Shown here in pieces: positions 8,685-16,813 of a DNA stretch of 64,000 bases (the stretch's first letter is position 1; every line of letters starts with the position of its first letter). Under the pieces are notes generated by a model. That model worked only from the letters and a program-made list of their open reading frames with translations, was not told where the DNA came from and ran no database searches. The position numbers and the translations under genes are program-made. Location of the stretch: NCBI RefSeq assembly GCF_002563775.1, contig NZ_PDJO01000001.1, forward strand, positions 2,854,501 to 2,918,500, read 5' to 3'. The stretch is from Thioclava sp. ES.031 (lineage in GTDB: Bacteria; Pseudomonadota; Alphaproteobacteria; Rhodobacterales; Rhodobacteraceae).

Positions 8685-10121
8685 ATGAGCGCAGACAAGA
8701 CCGCAGAGATGCCCGCCGAGTTTTCCTTTCTCGCCCCCCGACCCGCGATGCGCTTCGCCGAGGCGGATGCGCCCGCGCGCACGCTGATCGCCGTTGCGCC
8801 CGAGGGGTTGGAGCAGGCTCTGGCCGATCTGCCTCCCGCGCAGCGCGCCTTCGTCGAGGCGACGGGCTTCAAGGCGAGCGCGGGTCAGATCGCGCTTCTG
8901 CCCGGGCCGGATGGCGCGGAGGCGGCGCTGCTGGGCCTCGGGACCTCTGCTGCCCGGGCGCGCGAGCGGTTCTCGCTGACGCGGGCGGCCTCGGCGCTGC
9001 CCGAAGGCGCATGGCGGATCGAGGGCGATCTGTCGGAAGAATTGAAAGCGGAAACGGCGCTCGGCTGGTTGCTCGCGGGCTATCGGTTCGGTCGCTATGC
9101 CGAAGCCGCGCCGCCGAAAGCGCGGCTGGTCTGCCCGGAGGGCTTGGACGCGGCGCAGATCGAAGCCGTGGCCGAGGGCGAGGCCTTCACCCGTGACCTG
9201 ATCAACACCCCCGCTTCCGATATGGGCCCGGACGAGCTGGAGGGCGCCGCGCGCCTTCTGGCCGAACGCCACGGCGCAGAGGCCAAGGTGATCAAGGGCG
9301 ACGATCTTCTGACGCAGAACTTCCCGATGATCCACGCGGTGGGCCGCGCCTCGCCACGCATGCCGCGGCTGATCGAACTGAGCTGGGGCAGCGAAGGGCC
9401 TGCGCTGACTCTGGTCGGCAAAGGCGTCTGTTTCGACACGGGCGGGCTGAACCTCAAGCCCGGAGCCTCGATGGGGCTGATGAAGAAGGATATGGGCGGC
9501 TCGGCCACCGTTCTTGGCCTTGCGCATATGATCATGGCGACCGGCGCGAAGCTGCGCCTGCGGGTGCTGGTCCCGGCGGTCGAGAACTCGGTCGGCGGCG
9601 ACAGTTTCCGCCCCGGCGACATCCTGACCAGCCGCAAGGGACTGACCGTCGAGATCAACAATACCGATGCCGAGGGGCGGCTGGTGCTGGCCGATGCGCT
9701 CGCCTATGCCGATGAAACCCCGCCCGATCTGATGATCTGCATGGCGACGCTGACGGGGGCCGCGCGGGTCGCTCTGGGGCCGGACATTCACCCGTTCTAC
9801 ACCGATGACGAGGGCGTCGCGCAGGCTTTGGCGACGGCCTCTGGCGCGGTGGCAGACCCGCTCTGGCGGATGCCGTTCTGGGCGCCCTACGAGGCGAAGA
9901 TCGAACCCGGCATCGCCGATCTCGACAACGCGCCCTCGGGCGGCATGGCGGGCTCGATCACCGCAGCCCTGTTCCTGCGCCGCTTCGTGACCGAGACAGA
10001 GCGCTTCGCCCATTTCGACATCTACGGCTGGCAACCCGCCGCCGCCCCCGCCCGACCGAAAGGCGGGGTCGGCCAAGGCGCGCGGGCGATCCTCGCAGCC
10101 CTGCCCGAGGTGCTGAAATGA
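8685..10121 (+). CDS. M17 family leucyl aminopeptidase
   Basis: 478 aa metallopeptidase that removes N-terminal residues from peptides in the cytosol. The catalytic domain shows K246 and D251 in GKGVCFDTGGLNLKPG, D269 in KKDMGGSA, and the family signature NTDAEGRL at 326-333 with its metal-binding Asp and Glu. AAGGAG at 8671-8676 fixes the ATG at 8685. Its stop overlaps the start of the NlpC/P60 gene (ATGA), so the two peptidases are translationally coupled. This pairing suggests a joint role in recycling peptides, perhaps from peptidoglycan; that is inference. Confidence 0.93.
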   Translation: MSADKTAEMPAEFSFLAPRPAMRFAEADAPARTLIAVAPEGLEQALADLPPAQRAFVEATGFKASAGQIALLPGPDGAEAALLGLGTSAARARERFSLTRAASALPEGAWRIEGDLSEELKAETALGWLLAGYRFGRYAEAAPPKARLVCPEGLDAAQIEAVAEGEAFTRDLINTPASDMGPDELEGAARLLAERHGAEAKVIKGDDLLTQNFPMIHAVGRASPRMPRLIELSWGSEGPALTLVGKGVCFDTGGLNLKPGASMGLMKKDMGGSATVLGLAHMIMATGAKLRLRVLVPAVENSVGGDSFRPGDILTSRKGLTVEINNTDAEGRLVLADALAYADETPPDLMICMATLTGAARVALGPDIHPFYTDDEGVAQALATASGAVADPLWRMPFWAPYEAKIEPGIADLDNAPSGGMAGSITAALFLRRFVTETERFAHFDIYGWQPAAAPARPKGGVGQGARAILAALPEVLK

Positions 10122-10948
10122 CCGACCGTCGCCGCCTGCCCTATTCAGGTGAGATCGCGCTGGAGGCCCTGCGCGGCCAGATCGAGGCGGAAGGCTTCAC
10201 CCACGGCATGCCCGCGCGGATCGTCGTGCCCGTGACCGATCTCTGCCCCGAGCCCGGAAGCCTGCGCGACCGGCAGCTTCTTTTTGGCGCCGCGGTGACG
10301 GTGATCGACCAGCGCGACGGCTTCGCCTTCGTGCAGGCCGCATGGGATGGCTATTGCGGCTGGATCGCCGCCGATACCTTCGGCACGCCCGAGCCGGCCA
10401 CCCATGTCGTCACCGCACCTGCGACGCATGTCTATCGCGAGGCGGCGATCAAGCGCGGCGAAGTCATGCAGCTCTCGATGGGCGCGCATCTGTCAGTGAC
10501 CGGGAACGACGGCATGTTCGCCGTGACCGCCGAGGGCTTCGTGCCGCGCCAGCATCTGCGCGCGCTCGACCAGCCCGAGGCCGATCCCGTCGCGGTGGCC
10601 GAGCGGCTGCTGGGCACGCCCTATCTGTGGGGCGGCAACAGCCGTGCGGGGATCGACTGCTCGGGTCTGGTGCAGATCGGCTTCGCGCTGTGCGGGCAGT
10701 CCGTGCCGGGCGACAGCGACCTGCAATGGGCGGAGATGGGCGAGACCGTGCCGGAGGGCGCGCCGCTGCAGCGTGGCGACCTGCTGTTCTGGAAAGGTCA
10801 TGTGGCGCTCGCCTGCGATGGCGAGACAATGATCCATGCCAACGGTCACACGATGAGCGTGGCCTATGAGGGCATCGAGGCCGCCAAGGCGCGGATCGCG
10901 GCGGCGGGCGAAGGGACGTATCTCGGGGTTAAGCGGGTCACGCGGTAA
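10118..10948 (+). CDS. NlpC/P60 family cysteine peptidase with SH3-like domains
   Basis: 276 aa. Residues about 30-150 form two SH3-like segments, and 155-276 is the NlpC/P60 (C40) catalytic domain. The nucleophile is C181 in RAGIDCSGLVQ, with the catalytic His at H228 (KGHVALA) and a likely third residue at H240 (MIHANGH). Enzymes of this family cleave the D-Glu-mDAP bond of peptidoglycan stem peptides. No signal peptide is visible, so it probably acts in the cytosol on recycled muropeptides. It overlaps the preceding aminopeptidase gene by 4 bases. Confidence 0.92.
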   Translation: MTDRRRLPYSGEIALEALRGQIEAEGFTHGMPARIVVPVTDLCPEPGSLRDRQLLFGAAVTVIDQRDGFAFVQAAWDGYCGWIAADTFGTPEPATHVVTAPATHVYREAAIKRGEVMQLSMGAHLSVTGNDGMFAVTAEGFVPRQHLRALDQPEADPVAVAERLLGTPYLWGGNSRAGIDCSGLVQIGFALCGQSVPGDSDLQWAEMGETVPEGAPLQRGDLLFWKGHVALACDGETMIHANGHTMSVAYEGIEAAKARIAAAGEGTYLGVKRVTR

Positions 10949-10968
10949 GGCTTTGTAGCGCGGGGCGA

Positions 10969-11167
10969 CCAGCCCCGGGCCGCGCCCGAGACGCGGCGCA
11001 GTGGGCCGTCTGTGTATCGTGGTAAGGGACGCGCCCGAGCCTTGGGTGGGCGCTTCGATCCGCCTGTGGCCTGGCGCTTTATCTCGCAAGCCCGAGTGAC
11101 GGTGATGCGCGCGCTGACATCGCCAATGCGCCCTCCCGGGGGGAGGGTCGGGCGCGGCCCGGGCTGG
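10969..11167. repeat. Intergenic inverted-repeat element between convergent genes
   Basis: CCAGCCCCGGGCCGCGCCCGA at 10969-10989 reappears as its reverse complement, with one G missing, at 11148-11167. About 160 bases of non-coding GC-rich sequence with further short stems lie between. It fills the gap after the NlpC gene. The ORFs crossing it lack family features. It looks like an interspersed intergenic repeat of the kind common in Rhodobacterales, but no target-site duplication is visible. Confidence 0.5.
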
Positions 11168-11202
11168 AGGCCCGGGCGGACCTTCGTCTCAGAGAACACC
11201 GC

Positions 11203-11238
11203 CAAAAGAAAAACGCCCGATCTTCCGACCGGGCGTTT
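11203..11238 (-). terminator. Rho-independent terminator of asd
   Basis: AAACGCCCG (11211-11219) and CGGGCGTTT (11230-11238) form a perfect 9-bp stem with a 10-base loop. Read on the minus strand it runs into TTTTTCTTTT, a good U-tract, 25 bases after the asd stop codon. Confidence 0.85.
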
Positions 11239-11262
11239 CCCAATTCAAATAAGGCCGAACCC

Positions 11263-12285
11263 TCAGCCCTTCTTGAGCACGCGCTTGCCCAGGGTCTCGG
11301 CGATCTGCACCGCGTTCAGCGCTGCGCCCTTGCGCAGGTTGTCCGACACGCACCAGATGTTCAGGCCGTTCTCGATGGTCGAGTCCTGACGGATGCGCGA
11401 AATGAAGGTGGCGAAATCGCCGACGCACTCGACCGGGGTGACGTAGCCGCCATCTTCGCGCTTATCGACAACCATGATACCGGGCGCTTCACGCAGGATG
11501 TCGCGCGCTTCGTCCTCGTCGAGGAAGTCCTCGAACTCGATGTTGATCGCTTCGGCATGGCCCACGAAGACCGGCACGCGCACGCAGGTCGCGGTCAGCT
11601 TGATCTTCGGATCGACGATCTTCTTCGTCTCGGCGACCATCTTCCACTCTTCCTTGGTGGACCCATCGTCGAGGAACACGTCGATATGCGGGATCACGTT
11701 GAAGGCGATCTGCTTCGGATAGACCTTCGGCTCCACTTCCTGACCGGGGACATACATGCCCTTGGTCTGGTTCCAAAGCTCGTCGATCGCCTCTTTGCCC
11801 GAGCCCGACACCGACTGGTAGGTCGAGACCACGACGCGCTTGATCTTGGCGCGGTCATGCAGCGGCTTGAGCGCCACGACCATCTGTGCGGTCGAGCAGT
11901 TCGGGTTCGCGATGATGTTTTTCTTCGCGTAACCGTCGACGGCTTCCGGGTTCACCTCCGGCACGACCAGCGGCACGTCCGGGTCGTAGCGGTAGAGCGA
12001 CGAGTTATCGATCACGATGCAGCCCTGCTTGGCGGCAATGGGTGCGTATTTCTTCGTGGCGTCCGAGCCGATCGCGAACAGCGCGATGTCGTAGCCGGTG
12101 AAGTCGAACCCATCGATATCTTTAGTCTTCAGGGTCTGATCGCCAAAGCTGACCTCTGTGCCGAGGCTCCGGCGCGACGCGAGCGGCACCAGTTCATCGA
12201 CCGGGAACTGGCGCTCGGCCAGGATGTTCAGCATTTCGCGGCCCACGTTCCCCGTGGCGCCTGCAACGACGACTTTATAGCCCAT
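11263..12285 (-). CDS. asd: Aspartate-semialdehyde dehydrogenase
   Basis: 340 aa NADPH-dependent enzyme that reduces aspartyl-4-phosphate to aspartate-4-semialdehyde, the branch point to lysine, diaminopimelate, threonine and methionine. The nucleotide-binding motif GATGNVG is at residues 9-15 and the catalytic cysteine is C130 in NPNCSTAQMV. Length and ends match the family. The gene stands alone, with its own strong terminator. Essential and cytosolic in most bacteria. Confidence 0.96.
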   Translation of the reverse strand: MGYKVVVAGATGNVGREMLNILAERQFPVDELVPLASRRSLGTEVSFGDQTLKTKDIDGFDFTGYDIALFAIGSDATKKYAPIAAKQGCIVIDNSSLYRYDPDVPLVVPEVNPEAVDGYAKKNIIANPNCSTAQMVVALKPLHDRAKIKRVVVSTYQSVSGSGKEAIDELWNQTKGMYVPGQEVEPKVYPKQIAFNVIPHIDVFLDDGSTKEEWKMVAETKKIVDPKIKLTATCVRVPVFVGHAEAINIEFEDFLDEDEARDILREAPGIMVVDKREDGGYVTPVECVGDFATFISRIRQDSTIENGLNIWCVSDNLRKGAALNAVQIAETLGKRVLKKG

Positions 12286-12360
12286 GAGGACCTCCTTGCT
12301 CGAATAGAACGCGGCTTCCTACCGCTTTATGTCAGGAAATGAAAGGGATTCGACGCAGGG

Positions 12361-12975
12361 TCAGTTCCGAATGAGCCTGGGGTCGGAGGCGAGAAACCCG
12401 CCGACCATCTCTGCCTCTGCCGCGAAGTCATGCGGCACCTTGTCCGCCGAGCGCTTCCCCGACAGCGAAAGCGAGGCGAAGAAATCGAAGCCATAGAGGT
12501 CGAGCCGCGCCAGATCCGAGCGCAGGAGCATCTCGATCAGCATCGCCCCGGTGGTGGGCTGCGCGCCGAGCTTGGCCTTCAGCCCCTTGTAGTCGTCCAG
12601 CGGGTGCAGGTAAAACCCGGGGCTTATGGCGGTTTGCCAATCGAGCCGCTTGCGCTTGTGGCTCATCCACAGGATGCGCGACGGCGCGATGCGGGCGCGC
12701 TCGGCTTCGGGCAGCGAGGTCGCAAGCGCGAGCCAGTCGGTGCGCGTGCCGTGGCTTGTCGCCGAGGGCATCGGCGCGCGGTTGATCCGGATCACCACGT
12801 CATGCGCGTCGATCTCGGCCCCCGCCTGCCCCTCGGCCAGCGCGCGGGCATTGCCCACAAGCGCGACGGATTTGCCTGCCAGATCGCCCAGCAGCGCCTT
12901 TTGCGAGACGGAGAGCGCGGCCAGCGGGGCCTCGCGCCGCAGCGTGCGATTGATCAGAAATCCAAGCCGGGTCAT
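12361..12975 (-). CDS. Sialyltransferase-like protein, glycosyltransferase family 29
   Basis: 204 aa with the order of motifs found in GT29 sialyltransferases. An L-motif-like block is at about 36-68 (SVALVGNARAL then EIDAHDVVIRINRAP). An S-motif-like block is at about 140-165 (PTTGAMLIEML...LDLYGFDFF). The VS motif H-x4-E is H182 to E187. GT29 enzymes use CMP-sialic acid; bacterial members are little studied and the acceptor here is unknown. There is no signal peptide or membrane anchor, so it is probably cytosolic. It starts 9 bases after the MFS gene and is likely co-transcribed with it. No CMP-sialate synthesis genes are in the window. Confidence 0.7.
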   Translation of the reverse strand: MTRLGFLINRTLRREAPLAALSVSQKALLGDLAGKSVALVGNARALAEGQAGAEIDAHDVVIRINRAPMPSATSHGTRTDWLALATSLPEAERARIAPSRILWMSHKRKRLDWQTAISPGFYLHPLDDYKGLKAKLGAQPTTGAMLIEMLLRSDLARLDLYGFDFFASLSLSGKRSADKVPHDFAAEAEMVGGFLASDPRLIRN

Positions 12976-12984
12976 GCGATGGGT

Positions 12985-14175
12985 TTAGCTCATGCCATCG
13001 CCGCTGTCGCGGGCGAAAACGTAGAAAACCAACCCGATCATCAGCGGCGCCAAGAAGAACGCGAACAGCAGCCCATAGGCCACCGCGGGCGTGTGCCCCA
13101 CCGAGACCGCGTCGAACACGGGCCGCGAGGCGAATTGCATCGCAGCCACCCCCATGATCGAGAACATGTTGTGCAGCGTCACACCCCGGCCCGTCAGATG
13201 CGGCGGGTAGAAGGTGCGGCCATGCGCCATGATCACCGGGAAGGACGCGCCGAAAAAGCCGATCGCGGCCAGAAGAACCGTCGCCAGCCACAGCGACTGC
13301 CCTGGCAGCACGAACAGCCCCGCCAGCGCCACGGCCAGCACCGCATTGCCATAGAGCGCGACCCGCTTGTGGCTGCCGAAAATCTTGTCCGCCGGACCAT
13401 AGGCGAAATTGCCCGCGATCATCGCGAGGCCCATCACCAGCGTCACCTTGCCGATCAACTGCGCATCCGCGCCGAAGACATCGGCCAGATAGGAGCCCGC
13501 CCAGACGCCGCGAATCCCGGCGGCTGCCGTGTAATTGGCGACCGTCAGCGGCAGCAGCACCCAGAAGCCCGGCAGGCGCAGCACGTCGAGCGCGGTGCCG
13601 CGGCGGCCTGCGGGCTGCTCCACCCGCTCGGGATCGCGCGCGAGCCACAGGATCAGCGCCGCCACAAGCAGCGTCAGCGCCGAGAGCGCCCAAAGCGTCG
13701 GACGCCAGCCGAAAGCCTCGATGGAGGCCGCCAGCGGCGCCGCGCCCGCGAGATTGCCAAGGCTCCCCGCGCCGATCATCGAGGCCGCGAGCGTGCCGAA
13801 CAGCGCCGGCTTGAAGCTGCGCGCGAAGATGAAATAGCTGCCTACCAGCACCGGCGCGCAGCCCGCCCCGATCAGGATCATCGCGATGTGGATGCCCATC
13901 GGCCCCTGTGCCATCGCGAAGACGGCAGCGCCCCCGCCCCCGCCAAGCGCCATCAACACGCCCACGGTGCGGCGCGGCCCGATCCGGTCCAACGCCTCGC
14001 CGATCGGGATCTGGATCAGCGCGAACGCCCCGTACCAAAGCCCCAGAGACACGGCGAGATCGCCCGGCGTCACGCCGATTTCCTTGCCCAGAACGGGCGT
14101 CAGCACCGCCAAACAGGTGCGATAGAACTGGCTCAGAAGATAGGCGCCCACAAGCGAGGCGATCGAGATATACAT
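12985..14175 (-). CDS. MFS transporter
   Basis: 396 aa with about 12 predicted membrane helices and the MFS loop motif after helix 2 (GEALDRIGPRRTVG), marking it as a major facilitator. The second half carries a similar motif near GPADKIFGSHKRVALYG. The substrate cannot be read from the sequence. The downstream GT29-like gene follows after 9 bases, so the two may share a message. The start is the Met of MYISIASLVGAYLL. Confidence 0.85.
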   Translation of the reverse strand: MYISIASLVGAYLLSQFYRTCLAVLTPVLGKEIGVTPGDLAVSLGLWYGAFALIQIPIGEALDRIGPRRTVGVLMALGGGGGAAVFAMAQGPMGIHIAMILIGAGCAPVLVGSYFIFARSFKPALFGTLAASMIGAGSLGNLAGAAPLAASIEAFGWRPTLWALSALTLLVAALILWLARDPERVEQPAGRRGTALDVLRLPGFWVLLPLTVANYTAAAGIRGVWAGSYLADVFGADAQLIGKVTLVMGLAMIAGNFAYGPADKIFGSHKRVALYGNAVLAVALAGLFVLPGQSLWLATVLLAAIGFFGASFPVIMAHGRTFYPPHLTGRGVTLHNMFSIMGVAAMQFASRPVFDAVSVGHTPAVAYGLLFAFFLAPLMIGLVFYVFARDSGDGMS

Positions 14176-14349
14176 GCGGGGGCTCCTTCGCGCGCACGCT
14201 CGCCCAAGGCGCGGGCAATGGCAAGAGCGCTCGGGCCCTGTTGCATGCGCCCTCGCCCCCTTTCCTATTCGCTCCCGCCCCCTTGTCTTGGCCCGTGCAC
14301 AGGATCAGGATAAGGGACGCATGACGTGACGAGCGCGAGGGATGCCCGA

Positions 14350-14691
14350 ATGGAACTGACCCGCCTGATGATGCGCCTCTATTTCGACAAGGCGATGCTG
14401 GGCCCCGGCAAGGTCCGGCTGCTGGAGGAAATCGCCGAACACGGCTCGATCTCGGCGGCGGGGCGCGCGATGAAAATGAGCTACAAACGTGCGTGGTCGC
14501 TGGTCGAAGAGATGAATGCGGGTTTCAAGGAACCGCTGGTGGACCGCGCGCGCGGCGGGGCAAAAGGCGGCGGCGCATCGCTGACGCCCGAGGGCGAAGC
14601 GGTCCTCGCAGCCTATCGGCGACTGGAGGAGAAAGCCCGCGAGGCAGGCACCGAAGAGATCGCCCTGATCGGCGCAATGGTCGCCGACTGA
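14350..14691 (+). CDS. ModE-type winged helix DNA-binding protein without ligand domain
   Basis: 113 aa. The fold is that of the N-terminal domain of ModE/LysR regulators: GPGKVRLLEEIAEHGSISAAGRAMKMSYKRAWSLVEEMN. It lacks the C-terminal molybdate-binding (TOBE) domains of true ModE. A GCGAGGGA stretch at 14335-14342 supports the ATG at 14350; an in-frame GTG at 14326 would add eight residues. No molybdate transport genes are in the window. It is a DNA-binding regulator of unknown target and signal. Confidence 0.8.
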   Translation: MELTRLMMRLYFDKAMLGPGKVRLLEEIAEHGSISAAGRAMKMSYKRAWSLVEEMNAGFKEPLVDRARGGAKGGGASLTPEGEAVLAAYRRLEEKAREAGTEEIALIGAMVAD

Positions 14692-14777
14692 GCCCGCGGC
14701 GGTCTTTGCGCCGGATCAATGCGCCTATGGTCGGGACCGCGCATCCTGCTGGAAGTAGCCAGTAACGGACCAAGACC

Positions 14778-15242
14778 ATGACCGATCTTCCAAGAAAGAT
14801 GGCCGCGCGCGTTGCGACTCTCGGGCTCGCAGTCGCGCTCGCAGCCTGTATGCCGAGCGGCACCTCCGACGCGCAGACGCTTGCCGCCAAGGTGGAAACC
14901 CGGCGCGCCTATGACCTCGCCACGGTGGATGGCAAGGCACCCGCGCGGGCGATCCGCTTCTATATCGGGGAGAATTCGCGCTTCGCCGTCTGCGGGCATT
15001 GCCTCTGCGTGACCGGGGTGATGTTCGCCCCCTACCCCGCGCTTGGTATCCGGCCGACCTCGGCTTCGCCCACTTTCGCCTGCGAGCAGGAGACGCCGGA
15101 GTTCAAGGCCGATGCGGGCCTCGCGCAGCTGTTCTTCGACATGAAGCAGGCGCAGGTCGAAGGCGCGGCGGTCACCTTCACCGGCAGCGGCGACCATGTG
15201 ATGGTGTTCCAGCGCGGCGGCACCGATCTCACGCCGCCCTGA
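14778..15242 (+). CDS. Hypothetical lipoprotein
   Basis: 154 aa. The N-terminus has a basic region, a hydrophobic stretch and the lipobox A-L-A-A-C, predicting lipidation at about residue 24. The mature part has four cysteines (CGHCLC near 72-77 and a later one in FACEQE) and ends GDHVMVFQRGGTDLTPP. The CGHC arrangement is thioredoxin-like in spacing, but the surrounding sequence does not show a thioredoxin fold, so no redox role is claimed. It is convergent with hsp20 across a shared terminator. Confidence 0.75.
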   Translation: MTDLPRKMAARVATLGLAVALAACMPSGTSDAQTLAAKVETRRAYDLATVDGKAPARAIRFYIGENSRFAVCGHCLCVTGVMFAPYPALGIRPTSASPTFACEQETPEFKADAGLAQLFFDMKQAQVEGAAVTFTGSGDHVMVFQRGGTDLTPP

Positions 15243-15254
15243 ACCCCAGACAGC

Positions 15255-15292
15255 AAAAAGCGCGGGAGTTACCCCCCGCGCCCGTCATTTTT
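15255..15292. terminator. Bidirectional terminator between lipoprotein and hsp20 genes
   Basis: GCGCGGG (15260-15266) pairs with CCCGCGC (15275-15281). On the minus strand the stem runs directly into TTTTT, serving hsp20. On the plus strand a T-run at 15288-15292 follows a short spacer, serving the lipoprotein gene. Confidence 0.8.
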
Positions 15293-15308
15293 ACCGATGG
15301 CAGATGCC

Positions 15309-15773
15309 TCAGGCGTCGACCGTCTCGACCTGCTTGGCCTCGGTCTTGGTCGGGCCTGCAATCTCGATCCGGCGCGGTTTGAGCGCCTCGGGCATTTCGC
15401 GGACGAGATCGAGGTGGAGCATGCCATCCTCATGGGTGGCCCCGGTGACCTTCACATGATCGGCCAGCGCGAAGCGGCGCTCGAAGGCGCGGGTCGCGAT
15501 GCCACGATGCAGGTAGGTGCGGCCGGAATCGTCCTCGGCCTTGCGACCGGTCACGATCAGCGCGCCGTCCTTCATCTCGACGGTCAGCTCGTCCGATCCG
15601 AAGCCCGCGACGGCGATCGAGATGCGATAGGCATTCTCGTCGGTCTTCTCGATATTGTAGGGCGGATAGGTCGGCTGCGCGAGATCGCTGGTCAGCGCAC
15701 GGTCCATCAGATCAGCCACGCGGTCGAAGCCCACGGTGGCGCGGTAAAGGGGCGAAAGATCAAAGCTTCGCAT
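15309..15773 (-). CDS. Hsp20/IbpA-type small heat-shock protein
   Basis: 154 aa with a short N-terminal arm and the alpha-crystallin domain (about residues 38-130, YNIEKTDENAYRISIAVAGF onward). This domain includes the GxL-type motif and the C-terminal extension typical of class A IbpA-like chaperones (MRSFDLSPLYRATVGFDR start). It binds unfolding proteins without ATP. The ATG at 15773 has AGGA at 15784-15781. That Shine-Dalgarno is part of a ROSE-like hairpin, so translation is likely opened by heat. Confidence 0.92.
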   Translation of the reverse strand: MRSFDLSPLYRATVGFDRVADLMDRALTSDLAQPTYPPYNIEKTDENAYRISIAVAGFGSDELTVEMKDGALIVTGRKAEDDSGRTYLHRGIATRAFERRFALADHVKVTGATHEDGMLHLDLVREMPEALKPRRIEIAGPTKTEAKQVETVDA

Positions 15774-15780
15774 ATCATCA

Positions 15781-15824
15781 TCCTCTCTTGAGCGATGGTT
15801 ATGAAACCCGCCCCTTTCCGGGGC
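15781..15824 (-). promoter_or_regulatory. ROSE-like RNA thermometer in the hsp20 leader
   Basis: On the minus strand UCGCUC (15795-15790) pairs with GAGGA (15785-15781) across the tetraloop AAGA, leaving G15793 bulged. This matches the ROSE signature UYGCU pairing with the Shine-Dalgarno AGGA around a bulged G. The ATG follows after 7 bases. A second hairpin, GCCCC-GGAAA-GGGGC (15824-15810), lies just upstream, as in other ROSE leaders. Such elements melt on heat shock and are a known control of alphaproteobacterial small heat-shock genes. Confidence 0.7.
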
Positions 15825-15926
15825 CGGGCAGTTGGGTGCCAGAACCCTCATCAGGCATTCCGGCACTCATAAATTTGGGAAATCTCTCGCGACGTTTCAA
15901 GAGGCGCGCCGCTTCGGGCCAAGCCC

Positions 15927-16808
15927 TTAGGGGCGCAGGAATTTCGCCCCGGTAGTGCCCCCGCCAGACAGGATCCGCGGCTGGCCCTGCGCGGGCTCTG
16001 TGCGGCGGATCTGCGGCGCGGCGGAAGCGCTGGGGGATACGGCGCGGATCACGCCCCGCCCGCTGCGCAGTGCGGATTTGAGCTGCGCCACGATCGCGGG
16101 CAATTCCATCCCGTAGGCACGCGAAACGCCATTCCTGCGCGAGCCCGACGAGACCAGCGACACGATCTGCGCCCGCCCGCCTGCGGCGAGCCCGGAGCGA
16201 TCGAAGACCGGTGCCCCCGAGGAGCCGTGAGAGACATCGCAATCGAAGCCGATCAGCCCCTTGGCCTGCCCGAACACGCGGCAGGCCTTTTGCCAGGACA
16301 GCGCATCGGCCCGGCCCTGCGCGTAAGACACGACCGACACTTCGGCCCCCGCGGCAGGCACGGCGCCCACGCGGAACGGCGCTGCGACCGAGGTCGGGAT
16401 CGGCGCGGAGAGCTGCAGAAGGGCGACGTCGTGGCGCACGGTGTCCACCGAGAGCGGCACGAACGGGTTATAGTCCGGATCGGCGACCATCGCGGCGACC
16501 GGGCGCGCGGCGATCTCCGCCCCGTCGGTTTGGGCTGCGGCAAAACCAAGGCTCGCGGGGTCGCGCGGCGCCTGCGCGCGCCGGTCGAAGATGCAATGGC
16601 CCGCCGTCAGCACCAGATCGGGCGCGATCAACACGCCGGTGCAGTAGCCGTCAGCGCCGATGGTGACTTTGCCCACGGCCTCCCAGCCGAAGAGATCGGC
16701 ACGCTGCGACAGACGGTCGAGCGCGGAATTGCGCGCCTCCTGCGCCTCGCCCATGCCGCCCAGCAGAGCCAGAGCCACGACACCCACGATGATCCGTCGA
16801 ATGCCCAT
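15927..16808 (-). CDS. Trypsin-like serine protease, second of a tandem pair
   Basis: 293 aa secreted S1-type protease: signal peptide MGIRRIIVGVVALALLGGMGEA, catalytic H71 (TAGHC), D127 (RHDVALL) and S197 in HGSSGAPVFD. The GSSGAP form resembles V8/glutamyl-endopeptidase-like members rather than trypsin's GDSGGP. A C-terminal tail of about 60 residues (from LKSALRSGRGV) is Pro/Ala-rich and absent from its neighbour. It starts 5 bases after the stop of the upstream protease and is 265-293 aa like it, so the pair arose by duplication and is co-transcribed. Confidence 0.88.
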   Translation of the reverse strand: MGIRRIIVGVVALALLGGMGEAQEARNSALDRLSQRADLFGWEAVGKVTIGADGYCTGVLIAPDLVLTAGHCIFDRRAQAPRDPASLGFAAAQTDGAEIAARPVAAMVADPDYNPFVPLSVDTVRHDVALLQLSAPIPTSVAAPFRVGAVPAAGAEVSVVSYAQGRADALSWQKACRVFGQAKGLIGFDCDVSHGSSGAPVFDRSGLAAGGRAQIVSLVSSGSRRNGVSRAYGMELPAIVAQLKSALRSGRGVIRAVSPSASAAPQIRRTEPAQGQPRILSGGGTTGAKFLRP

Positions 16809-16813
16809 CGCGC

